In this document: piece by piece, positions 35,065-43,008 of the stretch
How the letters are laid out: each line of letters starts with the position of its first letter
Position numbering within the stretch: position 1 is the stretch's first letter
Origin: Deltaproteobacteria bacterium
Lineage (GTDB): Bacteria; Myxococcota_A; Polyangia; Polyangiales; Ga0077539
Length of the DNA stretch: 64,000 bases
Direction: 5' to 3'
NCBI GenBank assembly: GCA_030694465.1
Contig: JAUXYJ010000105.1
Location: 124,001 to 188,000 of the forward strand
Notes under the pieces: model-generated
The model's database searches: none
Seen by the model: only the letters and a program-made list of their open reading frames with translations
Told to the model about the DNA's origin: nothing
Program-made: the position numbers and the translations under genes

Positions 35065-36117
35065 ATGCGTCACCGAACGATTGCAAGGTTCTCGCTCACG
35101 GCTCTGCTGACTCTGGCCCCGTCGACAGCGATGGCGCAGCGTGGTCGCAACCGCCCTCAACCGACCCAGCCAGCAGATCCTCCTGCTGGTGACAGTGGAG
35201 GGATGACCTTTACCACCGAGGACACACAGACAGCTGCGCCAACTACGGGCGCGACCGATCCGATGGCCACAGGCGCTGCGGATCCCGCGACTGGCACGGC
35301 GGGCGGCACGGACAGTGGGCTTGACGGTGTTGGCGGGCCTGAGGTTCGAGCTCAGCTTCGACCGATGTCAGAGCGTATTTTTGCTGTTCAGCAGATTTAT
35401 GCGCTTCGAAACCGTCGATTCGAGCTTCAGCCCACGGTGGGTGTCTCGTTGAACGATCCCTATGTGTCGCACACGGGGATTGGTCTCGCGGCGAACTACT
35501 GGATCACCAACGTGCTCGCCGTGGGTGCCAACTTCATGTTCAATCAGCCCTTCAATGGGCGATCGGACGTGGACTTGCGCTCCTCAAGGTCGATCGGTCT
35601 TGTGGTCCCGATCAATGAATATCAGCTGCTTGCGCAGGCGAACTTTACGTACGTTCCTTTGTACGGAAAGTTCCTCATGTTCAACCGCTTCATTTTTCAC
35701 TACGACTTCTATCTGACAGCTGGGTTGGGAGTCACACGTACTCGTCCGATCCCCGTTGTAGATCCAGAAGTGCGTAGGTTCGACTGGAACACCGCCATTC
35801 TGTTCAACGCTGGCATTGGTGTTCGCGTGTTTATTAATCGCTGGTTCGGTATCGTGGCCGAGGTCCGTAACTACATCTATCCAGAGCGACTTGAGTCTCT
35901 CAGCATCGGGACGCCCAACGTCCGCGATCTGCCGCCTCAAAACGCGATGGAAATGTGTCGAGGTATGGCCGGCGACGCAGGTGGCGGACCGCTCTGTGGT
36001 TCTCGCTACGATCCCGCGACCTGGTTGGGTCAGACTTCCCTTACGGACAACGTGATGATCCAGGTTGGTTTCACGATGTTTCTGCCGTTCGGCGTCTCTT
36101 ATCGACTGCAGAAGTAA
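35065..36117 (+). CDS. Outer-membrane beta-barrel protein (myxobacterial type), first of a pair
   Basis: 350 residues from ATG 35065 with GGAG upstream; an upstream ATG at 35020 would extend the frame without improving the signal peptide. Signal peptide (to about residue 25, ending MAQRG), a Pro/Thr/Gly-rich linker (about 30-85), then a barrel with alternating hydrophobic strands ending in aromatic residues (for example GIGLAANYWITNVLAVGANFMF and FGVSYRLQK at the C-terminus). Two cysteines lie in a loop. It resembles the outer-membrane beta-barrel domain proteins found in Myxococcota. The second gene of the pair starts 15 bases downstream. Confidence 0.86.
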   Translation: MRHRTIARFSLTALLTLAPSTAMAQRGRNRPQPTQPADPPAGDSGGMTFTTEDTQTAAPTTGATDPMATGAADPATGTAGGTDSGLDGVGGPEVRAQLRPMSERIFAVQQIYALRNRRFELQPTVGVSLNDPYVSHTGIGLAANYWITNVLAVGANFMFNQPFNGRSDVDLRSSRSIGLVVPINEYQLLAQANFTYVPLYGKFLMFNRFIFHYDFYLTAGLGVTRTRPIPVVDPEVRRFDWNTAILFNAGIGVRVFINRWFGIVAEVRNYIYPERLESLSIGTPNVRDLPPQNAMEMCRGMAGDAGGGPLCGSRYDPATWLGQTSLTDNVMIQVGFTMFLPFGVSYRLQK

Positions 36118-36132
36118 CGAGAGGAGTTTGTC

Positions 36133-37137
36133 GTGGACAACCAAAACTCGCGTAAGGGTACACGTGACATGAAGCGATGGGTCGGAGCAGTTTCAGTCGC
36201 GGCCGTCTTGGCAACGAGCAGTGTTGCAGGCGCGCAGGAGGTTCAGATTCGCGGTCCACTCGCGAACGCTGCCTCGTGTCGTCACTGCGTTCAGTATCGA
36301 GCGGGACGCGCTATGCTCTCGCCGTCTTTCGGCATCTCACTGCAAGACGACTTTCAGCGCTCCATGATCTTTGGTCTGCAGGGCGCTTATCACTTCACGG
36401 ACATCATTGGCTTGGGCGCCTACGTTGGATATGCCGCCGTGCAGATTCCTACGGCGCTCTCGAGCGCAGCACAGAGCTACGCTGGTTTGTCTCGTGATGG
36501 TGGCATGACGACCACGAACACCTTTCAACCCACCTACAATGTGCCGAATCAAGCGAGTTTTACTCAGCAAATTGGTTCGTTGGGTTTGATGATTGGTGCT
36601 CCACAGCTGACGCTGACTCCTCTGCGCGGCAAGCTCGCGCTCTTCCAGAATGTCTTTATGGATGCGGACGTTTACTTGTTCGCGTCGCCGGCATTCATCA
36701 TGGTCACTGAGCGCAGGGACTTTGACGCGTTCGATGTGAACAGCGGGTCCGTCCTCGGACTGGACTCTCAAGCGGTCCGAGACAGCCAAACGAATCGAGC
36801 TACCCGATTCGCGATTACGGGTATGTTCGGCGCAGGCCTGAACTTTTATATCAATCGCTTCTTGTCTCTCTCGTTTGAGTACCGCGCGTATCCCTTCGCG
36901 TGGAACACCTCGGGGACTGACGAAAACACGACAGCTTCCACCTGCGGCGCCAACGGGATGGCTTCGTGCTCGGGTTCGCCAGACTATCTTGTGCGACCAA
37001 CGAGTGGAGCACCCGCGACGGGTGAAGCAGGCGGGCGATTGATCATTGACTCCAACGACCGCACCTTCCGTTGGAATCAGATGATTAACTTCTCGTTCAA
37101 TATCTTCCTGCCTACGGCTCCCCGAGTCGGAGATTAG
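36133..37137 (+). CDS. Outer-membrane beta-barrel protein, second of a pair
   Basis: 334 residues from GTG 36133 with GAGGAG six bases upstream. Signal peptide ends near VAGAQ; the rest has alternating strands (RAMLSPSFGISLQDDFQRSM, FALITGMFGAGLNFYINRFLSLSFEYRAY) typical of a barrel, with two Cys in the first loop (ASCRHC) and two in a late loop. It shares the overall plan of the preceding gene and is likely translated from the same transcript. A strong terminator follows at 37200-37240. Confidence 0.86.
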   Translation: MDNQNSRKGTRDMKRWVGAVSVAAVLATSSVAGAQEVQIRGPLANAASCRHCVQYRAGRAMLSPSFGISLQDDFQRSMIFGLQGAYHFTDIIGLGAYVGYAAVQIPTALSSAAQSYAGLSRDGGMTTTNTFQPTYNVPNQASFTQQIGSLGLMIGAPQLTLTPLRGKLALFQNVFMDADVYLFASPAFIMVTERRDFDAFDVNSGSVLGLDSQAVRDSQTNRATRFAITGMFGAGLNFYINRFLSLSFEYRAYPFAWNTSGTDENTTASTCGANGMASCSGSPDYLVRPTSGAPATGEAGGRLIIDSNDRTFRWNQMINFSFNIFLPTAPRVGD

Positions 37138-37144
37138 TCTTTTT

Positions 37145-37168
37145 AGACGAGGGATTGTAACCTCGTCT
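37145..37168. repeat. Inverted repeat after the outer-membrane gene pair
   Basis: Perfect 8-base arms AGACGAGG and CCTCGTCT with an 8-base loop, just behind the stop at 37137. It lacks a T-run, so it is probably an mRNA-stabilising hairpin or auxiliary terminator rather than the main one. Confidence 0.5.
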
Positions 37169-37199
37169 GAGATTTTAGTCAGGGGAAGGCTGAACCAAG

Positions 37200-37240
37200 C
37201 GGAGAATGAGTGACAACACTCTTTCTCCGTTTTGTTTTAT
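37200..37240 (+). terminator. Strong Rho-independent terminator
   Basis: Stem CGGAGAA / TTCTCCG (7 bp) continuing with GAGTG / CACTC (5 bp) after one mismatch, loop ACAA, then TTTTGTTTTAT. It ends the outer-membrane barrel operon and protects the convergent AgmX/PglI gene. Confidence 0.88.
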
Positions 37241-37269
37241 AGGCTCGCTCTCAACGCGAGCTCATTGCG

Positions 37270-37854
37270 CTACGTCGAGAAGTTGAAGCGCGTCTCTTTT
37301 ACAACACAGCCACCGCGTGGAGCCGGAAAGCGAAGCCGCCTCAAGATTGTCTCAAAGCAGGCCCTGAACGGGCCGCTGCGGACGATTCCGCCGCTTGAGA
37401 TGTCGCCCACAGCGCCGCTCGGCGTGATTGTAAATCGAACCGTTGCGCCTCCTCGAAGGGTTGGATTGCTGCGCAGCTCGCGGTTGTAGCATTCACGAAA
37501 GCCGCCTTGGCTGCCAGCCAAAATGCCATCTACACGAGCAGAGTCGATTGTGCCTGGGCACTGATCTACGTAGCGAACGACATAGCGGACTCGAGGCGCT
37601 GTTGCGTCCTGGGATGGGACTTCAACATCGGGTTCGTCTGAGAGGTCGATGTTTGCCGCGATCGTTGGTGTGAGTGATGGTGGAGGGCCAGCGTCGACAA
37701 CACTCACCGTCCGAACAGGTGGCGTGTCCACGGCGGCTGGCTTGCGGAGAGCGAGGTAAACCGCTCCTCCGCCGAGGCCCAGAAAGAGCAGGCCGATTGC
37801 AATGTATTTTCCGTTGCCTGAGCCTGTCGGCGGGGGCGGGATCGATGTGCTCAC
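37270..37854 (-). CDS. AgmX/PglI C-terminal domain protein (TonB-like energy-coupling)
   Basis: 194 residues from GTG 37854. Short cytoplasmic N-terminus, one transmembrane helix (about 17-36, IAIGLLFLGLGGGAVYLAL), a Pro-rich periplasmic linker, and a C-terminal domain with C...FRECYNRELRSNPTLRGGATVRFTITPSG...C pattern and final FPAPRGGCVV. It matches the C-terminal domain of myxobacterial AgmX/PglI gliding proteins, which is related to TonB C-terminal domains. Such proteins span from the inner membrane toward the outer envelope. No ExbB/ExbD or gliding genes are adjacent, so its partner is unknown. Confidence 0.85.
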   Translation of the reverse strand: MSTSIPPPPTGSGNGKYIAIGLLFLGLGGGAVYLALRKPAAVDTPPVRTVSVVDAGPPPSLTPTIAANIDLSDEPDVEVPSQDATAPRVRYVVRYVDQCPGTIDSARVDGILAGSQGGFRECYNRELRSNPTLRGGATVRFTITPSGAVGDISSGGIVRSGPFRACFETILRRLRFPAPRGGCVVKETRFNFST

Positions 37855-38284
37855 GTTGCGTGTTTAACCTTTCGTTCTCGAAGCCATGACTGCCGAATCA
37901 GATGCTGATGGGCGATACGGAGGGTCTTTTGTGCTCATGATTTGGACCAATCCGCCGAATGAACTCCACAACCGCGTTGCATGGCCAACCGCTTGTCGAT
38001 TCGCTGCCACAGCTTGCAGATGAACTAACGTCACGAGATTGCTCCCGTCCCATGGGGCGACTTATCGCATGTTCGTGTGATCAAATCACTTCATCCGAAG
38101 CGTGGGGGCGATGTGGTTGGCACGTTTGCCATCAGTCGGAGCTCAGAGGATGAATCCCTCATTCGTTCTCTTTGCTTCGTCTTGGCTTGCGGTCCCTGCG
38201 CGACGGGCTCGACTGCCATAAGATCGCAATTTGGAGCGACTCGGTGTACACCTTGACCTGTCGTAACGTGGAGATCTCACCCTC
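37855..38284. other. 430-base region without a supported gene
   Basis: Only short shadow ORFs (up to 64 codons) that lack a credible start or coding bias. It presumably carries the promoters of the divergent AgmX/PglI and 87-residue genes, but I see no clean promoter, repeat or RNA gene. Confidence 0.6.
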
Positions 38285-38548
38285 ATGAATCTTATCCAGA
38301 CCGAAGAAGCCGCTCGCCGACTTGCGCGAGCCATCGCCAGCGATTTGTCTCTCTACAACGAAGCAAAAATCGTCCAGGGAGTGATTGAAGACAATCTCTT
38401 TGAGGTCATTCAAGACGAGATCGCCGAGGGGCAAGCCCTCTACAAGAACAGAGTCGCGCCTGAGCTGGTCGCGAAGAACTTTTACGGCAAGGCGATCGTT
38501 GACATCCTCGTTCGCGCGAAGCGCCACATCAAGTCCAAGGTCTGGTGA
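38285..38548 (+). CDS. 87-residue conserved-looking helical protein
   Basis: No signal peptide; strongly amphipathic helices with DLSLYNEAKIVQGVIEDNLFEVI and NRVAPELVAKNFYGKAIVDIL. GGAG lies 11 bases before the ATG. Its stop overlaps the GTG start of rluD by four bases (GTGA 38545-38548), so it is translationally coupled to rluD and probably cytoplasmic. The family is not recognised with certainty; it may be a small adaptor. Confidence 0.75.
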   Translation: MNLIQTEEAARRLARAIASDLSLYNEAKIVQGVIEDNLFEVIQDEIAEGQALYKNRVAPELVAKNFYGKAIVDILVRAKRHIKSKVW

Positions 38549-39504
38549 GTCTGCAGACACGATCTTGGAGCGTGGACATCGCTGCGACCGGCGAGCGAAT
38601 CGACCGGCACATTGCGCAACGCCTCGCGAATGAGTCCATTTCACGCGGGGAGGTCCAGCGGGCTCTTGAGGCGGGCAAGGTGTCTGTGAATGACGCCCCT
38701 GTGAAGTCTTCGTATCGGGTACGCGCTGGTGATCGGGTCGTGTTTGAGTGCGCGGCTCCTGCCGAGAGTTCTGCAGCTCCGCAGGACATTCCGCTTGAGA
38801 TTTTGCACGAAGACGACGCGCTCCTCGTGCTTGTGAAGCCGGCGGGAATGGTGGTTCATCCGGCGCGTGGTCACGCGGATGGGACCCTAGTCAACGCAGT
38901 TCTCTTTCACACCCAGATCGAAGAGAGCGAGGAGGTTCAGGGGCGTCCTGGGATCGTTCATCGCCTCGACAAGGGCACCTCAGGGGTCATGGTCGTCGCG
39001 AAGACAGCACGAGCACGTGAGGGGCTGAAGGCTCAGTTTCAGACCCATACCATCGTGCGTGTCTACGATGCGCTGGTGTGGGGTGCGCCGCAGTGTCCGC
39101 TGCGAATCGCCACGCTCCACGGTCGTCATCCGAAAGATCGACTGCGGTTTAGCTCAAAAGTTGCGGTCGGCCGAGCTGCTGTCACCCACGTTGAATTGCA
39201 CCAGGCCACCGCGCGTGCGTCTTGGTTGCGCTGTCGTCTCGAGACCGGACGGACCCACCAGATTCGCATGCATCTCTCGGAGCTTGGGTATGGCTTGGTC
39301 GGCGATCCACTGTACGGAAAGGCTCCTCGGGACCTCGCGGCTCGCGTGATCGGGGACGACCTAGGACATCAGGCGCTTCATGCGCGCGTGCTGGGATTTA
39401 TCCACCCCATTACGCAGCAAGAGCTGCACTTTGAGAGAGAAATTCCCGAGGATTTTGAGCTCGCATGGCGACGACTTGTTGCGCTCGATGTCACCGGCGG
39501 CTAG
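38545..39504 (+). CDS. rluD: 23S rRNA pseudouridine synthase, RluD/RluC family
   Basis: 319 residues from GTG 38545, overlapping the previous stop. N-terminal S4 RNA-binding domain (residues about 15-75, RIDRHIAQRLANESISRGEVQRAL), then the pseudouridine synthase domain with the catalytic Asp in HRLDKGTSGVMVVAKT, the conserved RTHQIRMHLSELGYGLVGDPLYG motif, and the late FIHP segment. It isomerises specific uridines in 23S rRNA. RluD is the best fit by length and motif order; RluC is possible. It overlaps the convergent DUF72 gene by 14 bases. Confidence 0.93.
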   Translation: MSLQTRSWSVDIAATGERIDRHIAQRLANESISRGEVQRALEAGKVSVNDAPVKSSYRVRAGDRVVFECAAPAESSAAPQDIPLEILHEDDALLVLVKPAGMVVHPARGHADGTLVNAVLFHTQIEESEEVQGRPGIVHRLDKGTSGVMVVAKTARAREGLKAQFQTHTIVRVYDALVWGAPQCPLRIATLHGRHPKDRLRFSSKVAVGRAAVTHVELHQATARASWLRCRLETGRTHQIRMHLSELGYGLVGDPLYGKAPRDLAARVIGDDLGHQALHARVLGFIHPITQQELHFEREIPEDFELAWRRLVALDVTGG

Positions 39505-40171
39505 CAGTCTCGACGAGCCCAGCCAGCCGCTTCGCGTCGGAATACATGTCGATGTTTGCGAGCACAACGTAGACAGCCGAGGCGCTGGTATTGCAAATGG
39601 TCTCGGCCGATTGTTCAAGCATCGAGTCCTCGTACCGGGATTTGTATCCGACTGGGCCGTTGAGCCTGTAGTACGCGAACGAATCGGACGTTGACGGGGG
39701 ATGTCGGCGAGGATCGCGCGCGAGGGTAACGTCCAAATCTTTGACAACCTCGACGGCCGCCTCGATGGACCATTCGTGAGGTGCTTCCCAGACGATTCGT
39801 ACCGGGGTAGCGCGCACGAGGCTCTTGAGAAAAGCACGTGCGGCGAGGTGATTCTCGTCGGATGAGACGGCGTCAGGAGCCGAAAGCAAGACCGCGCAGA
39901 TCGCGCCGAGGTCACGCAACACGGGCAAGAATTCGCTCAGCGCACGCTCTGCGGCCGGGGTCCACTCGAATTGACTGTTAGACAGCTCTTTGGGCGCCAA
40001 CGCGGTGAAGACAAATTCGGCAGGGGCCTCGCGTCGCCAGCGGCGGACCAGGGCAGGGCCCGGAATCCCGATCGCCGTATCGGAGACTTCTACCAGCGCA
40101 AATTCACGAAGGTACTTAGTGGCTGGGACGGGAAATCCTGAGCATCCGATAGTGACTTGGGGAGAGTTCAT
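39491..40171 (-). CDS. DUF72 family protein
   Basis: 226 residues. TIM-barrel DUF72 signatures: IGCSGFPVP near the N-terminus, AEFVFTALAPKELSN, VRIVWEAPHEW and a tail with YYRLNG. The usual Y/W-rich N-terminal motif GTSGWxYxxW is replaced by GCSGFPVPATKYL. Catalytic activity of the family is not firmly established. It is convergent with rluD and shares its last 14 bases. Confidence 0.88.
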   Translation of the reverse strand: MNSPQVTIGCSGFPVPATKYLREFALVEVSDTAIGIPGPALVRRWRREAPAEFVFTALAPKELSNSQFEWTPAAERALSEFLPVLRDLGAICAVLLSAPDAVSSDENHLAARAFLKSLVRATPVRIVWEAPHEWSIEAAVEVVKDLDVTLARDPRRHPPSTSDSFAYYRLNGPVGYKSRYEDSMLEQSAETICNTSASAVYVVLANIDMYSDAKRLAGLVETASRR

Positions 40172-40319
40172 CTGAGTGCGGACCTTATGCCACGGGGTGG
40201 GCTCCGCGCTATGGGGCCCTGCGTGATGGTGACGGGAGTCGGCCTTGCGTACCCCGCGAAGATTTAGCGAGTCTTTTGTCCTTCGCTCGAAGCGCTAGCA
40301 ATTGCGGTAGGCTCGCGAC

Positions 40320-42203
40320 GTGAATTCACGGATCGGATCGCGGCAGTCGACACTGGGCATGGTCTTGAGCGCGGCGCTGCTCGTCGCTCCAGGCTTGGCA
40401 ACAGCCCAACAGACGGACCCGGAGGTGTTTGGGTACGATGGCATCGGGCGGGTGACAGCCATGGATGTCAATCAGTTCGAGCCCTCTGCGTCGGGGCGCG
40501 CTTTGCTCACGTTGGATCGAGCGAGTGTTCCGTCGCATTTGACCTTCACTGCGGGCCTGTGGGCGAACTATGCGTACCGCCCGCTCGTCCTAGGCGGTGG
40601 GACAACGACAACGGACATTGTGCGGCACGATTTTCGCGGCGAAGTGCACGCGTCCTTGGCTTTGTTTCAGTTTCTTGAGTTTTCGGCGGCGATGCCACTC
40701 GCGGTGACCCACCACGTCGAAGGTGCCCTAGCTCCGCTGTGTGGCGCTGCAGGGCCGTATCTCGCGCTGATGGTGGACTGTAACCGCGGTGAGCTGGCCG
40801 CCGAGCAACAGCGTGCCACCAGTTTTCGGAGTGGCGACGCGCGGGTCTCTGTAAAGGTCCCGATTCTCCGTGGTCCATGGGAATTTGCTGCTCGAATGCA
40901 GTTTGCAGTCCCCTTTGGCTCGATCGGTGTGGCTCAGAGTCCTAGCGCAGCCGGGCAGGCGTTTTCGAGCGCGAACTCAATGACCGTCATGCCTCAGCTG
41001 TTGCTGTCGCGTCAGTTTCAGCGCGTGCTCTTCGTCGCAAACCTTGGTTACCGTTTTCGCGAGCGCACAGGGATCGCCGCTGGCTCAAATCCGCTCGTCA
41101 TTGACGATGAGATCCAGTGGGGGGCCGGAGCTCGATTTGCGATCACCGAGCGCGTCGGAATCTCTGGTGATTTACATGGCCGAATGGGCACATTCTTCGG
41201 TTCGGCCCCGTTGCTGACCTCTTGGCCCGTCGAGCTGGCCCTTGGTGCACAAGCGCAGCTGAGCCCGACGATTTCGCTCGATTTGGGAGCTCGTTCGGGT
41301 GTCCCGGGTGGCTATGGGGTGCCAACGATTGGTGTGTTTGGCGGGCTGCGCGTTTCGTTGGCTGGCCGCACGTGTCTCAATGGGCCTGAGGACTACGACG
41401 GCTTTGAAGACAACGACTACTGTGGCGATCCTGACAACGACGCGGATGGCGTCCCAGACGCGCTCGATCGCTGTCCCAATGACCCTGAGGATCGGGATGG
41501 AGTGCTCGACGAAGACGGCTGCCCGGATCCCGACAACGATGCAGACGGGATCCTCGACGATGACGATCGCTGTCCCACCGAGGCAGAGGATCGCGATGGC
41601 AACGCAGACACGGATGGTTGTCCGGATCCAGACAACGATGGCGATGGCATTCCAGACACACGCGATGAGTGCATCAACGATCCCGAAGATCTCGACAACT
41701 ATCAAGACGAAGACGGGTGCCCAGAGCCTGGTCCAGCTCCGGTGGTGGTCACTCGCACCGAGTCACGATTGCTGCTTTCTCAGCGAATTTACTTCGAATA
41801 CGACAGCGATGTGATCCGAAATGTGTCGTTCGATATTCTCAACGAGGTGGGATCGACGATCCGGCGCAGCCCCGACATTGGGCTGCTCAGGATCGAAGGG
41901 CACACGGACTCGGCGGGTGTCGCTCAGTACAATCTGGATCTGTCCTACCGACGCGCGAGAGCTGTCGTGGAGTACCTCGTCCAACGAGGCGTTGAGCGAC
42001 CGCGACTTGAGTTTCGCGGCTTTGGGTCACAGCGTTTGGCGGTCGCCGATGATTCGCCAGATGCGCAGGCGCTCAACCGTCGTGTTGAGTTTGTCATCGT
42101 GAATCAGACGTCAGCGCCGCCGGTGAGCGCGGGCAACCCACCCGCTCAAACCGATCCTGCGGGCACTCAGCGGCCCCGTAGGCGCCGTCGACGCGCACGC
42201 TAG
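40320..42203 (+). CDS. OmpA-family protein with beta-barrel and thrombospondin type 3 repeats
   Basis: 627 residues from GTG 40320. Signal peptide to about 29 (ending TAQQT), a beta-barrel-like N-terminal half (about 45-350) with alternating aromatic-ended strands, an Asp-rich thrombospondin type 3 region (about 355-472, repeated DxDxDG..D blocks with disulfide Cys), and a C-terminal OmpA peptidoglycan-binding domain (about 483-598) with FEYDSDVI, EGHTDSAG and NRRVEFVI. It would tether the outer membrane to peptidoglycan and bind calcium. An Arg-rich tail follows. The start has no Shine-Dalgarno; TAGGCT lies six bases upstream. Confidence 0.9.
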   Translation: MNSRIGSRQSTLGMVLSAALLVAPGLATAQQTDPEVFGYDGIGRVTAMDVNQFEPSASGRALLTLDRASVPSHLTFTAGLWANYAYRPLVLGGGTTTTDIVRHDFRGEVHASLALFQFLEFSAAMPLAVTHHVEGALAPLCGAAGPYLALMVDCNRGELAAEQQRATSFRSGDARVSVKVPILRGPWEFAARMQFAVPFGSIGVAQSPSAAGQAFSSANSMTVMPQLLLSRQFQRVLFVANLGYRFRERTGIAAGSNPLVIDDEIQWGAGARFAITERVGISGDLHGRMGTFFGSAPLLTSWPVELALGAQAQLSPTISLDLGARSGVPGGYGVPTIGVFGGLRVSLAGRTCLNGPEDYDGFEDNDYCGDPDNDADGVPDALDRCPNDPEDRDGVLDEDGCPDPDNDADGILDDDDRCPTEAEDRDGNADTDGCPDPDNDGDGIPDTRDECINDPEDLDNYQDEDGCPEPGPAPVVVTRTESRLLLSQRIYFEYDSDVIRNVSFDILNEVGSTIRRSPDIGLLRIEGHTDSAGVAQYNLDLSYRRARAVVEYLVQRGVERPRLEFRGFGSQRLAVADDSPDAQALNRRVEFVIVNQTSAPPVSAGNPPAQTDPAGTQRPRRRRRRAR

Positions 42204-42278
42204 CGGTTTAGGGGGCGCAGAGTACCTCAGGGGCAATATGGTGGCGTTCAGGAGCGCTGTGGTGCTAATTGCCGCGCG

Positions 42279-42926
42279 ATGTTGATCGAGATCAATCCAC
42301 TGCATCCAGAGCCACGAAAAATTGCTCGTGCGGTTCAGTTGCTGCAGAGCGGCGGGATCGTGGCGTACCCCACGGACACGGTCTATGCGCTCGGGGTTGA
42401 TCTTGGCAGCAAGAGCGCGATCGATAAGCTCTATGGAGTCAAACGTCTCGCGCGAGACCAGCCGCTGGCTTTTGTTGTGCCTGACCTAGCTGATCTTGCG
42501 AAATACGCAGTCGTTCAGGACCATCACTACCGGTTTATCAAGCACCTCGTTCCGGGGCCCTACACGTTCATTTTGCCCGCGACCCGCGAGGTCCCTCGGC
42601 TCGTGATGATGAAGCGCAAGACCATCGGAATTCGAGTTCCAGATCACGCGGTTACGAGGGCGCTGGCGCAAGAACTTGGGCGGCCCATCATGACGACGAC
42701 CGCGACGCATCCGGTGGATGGCTCAGTGCTCTTTGATCCGAGCGAAATCTCGGATCTCTACGGCGGTGTTGATCTGGTGTTGGATGCCGGTGTTGGGGAG
42801 ACGGTCTCGTCGACGATCCTCGACATGACCGATGGCGAGCCCACGCTGCGCCGCGAGGGAGCCGGGATGGAGCGGATCGAGAAACTGTATGGCGTCCGCC
42901 GCGCCCTGGGCGTCGACGACCTGTAA
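42279..42926 (+). CDS. YrdC/Sua5 family threonylcarbamoyl-AMP synthase-like protein
   Basis: 215 residues. YrdC fold with AVQLLQSGGIVAYPTDTVYALGVD, KRLARDQPLAFVV, the PGPYTFILPAT motif and IGIRVPDHAVTRAL. This family makes threonylcarbamoyl-AMP for tRNA t6A37 modification; the C-terminal Sua5 extension is absent, so it is the short YrdC/YciO type and YciO-like function cannot be excluded. Found between the OmpA-TSP3 gene and the exporter operon. Confidence 0.9.
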   Translation: MLIEINPLHPEPRKIARAVQLLQSGGIVAYPTDTVYALGVDLGSKSAIDKLYGVKRLARDQPLAFVVPDLADLAKYAVVQDHHYRFIKHLVPGPYTFILPATREVPRLVMMKRKTIGIRVPDHAVTRALAQELGRPIMTTTATHPVDGSVLFDPSEISDLYGGVDLVLDAGVGETVSSTILDMTDGEPTLRREGAGMERIEKLYGVRRALGVDDL

Positions 42927-42972
42927 GCACGCACACGCGTGTTTTGCGCGCATCCCATTTGTGCATTGACGT

Positions 42973-42999
42973 TTGACAGCGCGGCTCCAAGGCTAGGCT
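42973..42999 (+). promoter_or_regulatory. Candidate promoter of the MacAB-like operon
   Basis: TTGACA at 42973-42978 and TAGGCT at 42994-42999 with a 15-base spacer, shorter than optimal. The start would fall about three bases before GTG 43009, implying a nearly leaderless transcript; no Shine-Dalgarno is present. Confidence 0.4.
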
Positions 43000-43008
43000 G
43001 ACATTGTT

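Noticed and set aside
38143-38334. 63-codon minus-strand ORF in the 430-base gap
   Set aside because: It overlaps the coupled 87-residue gene on the other strand and is Arg/Ser-rich without pattern.
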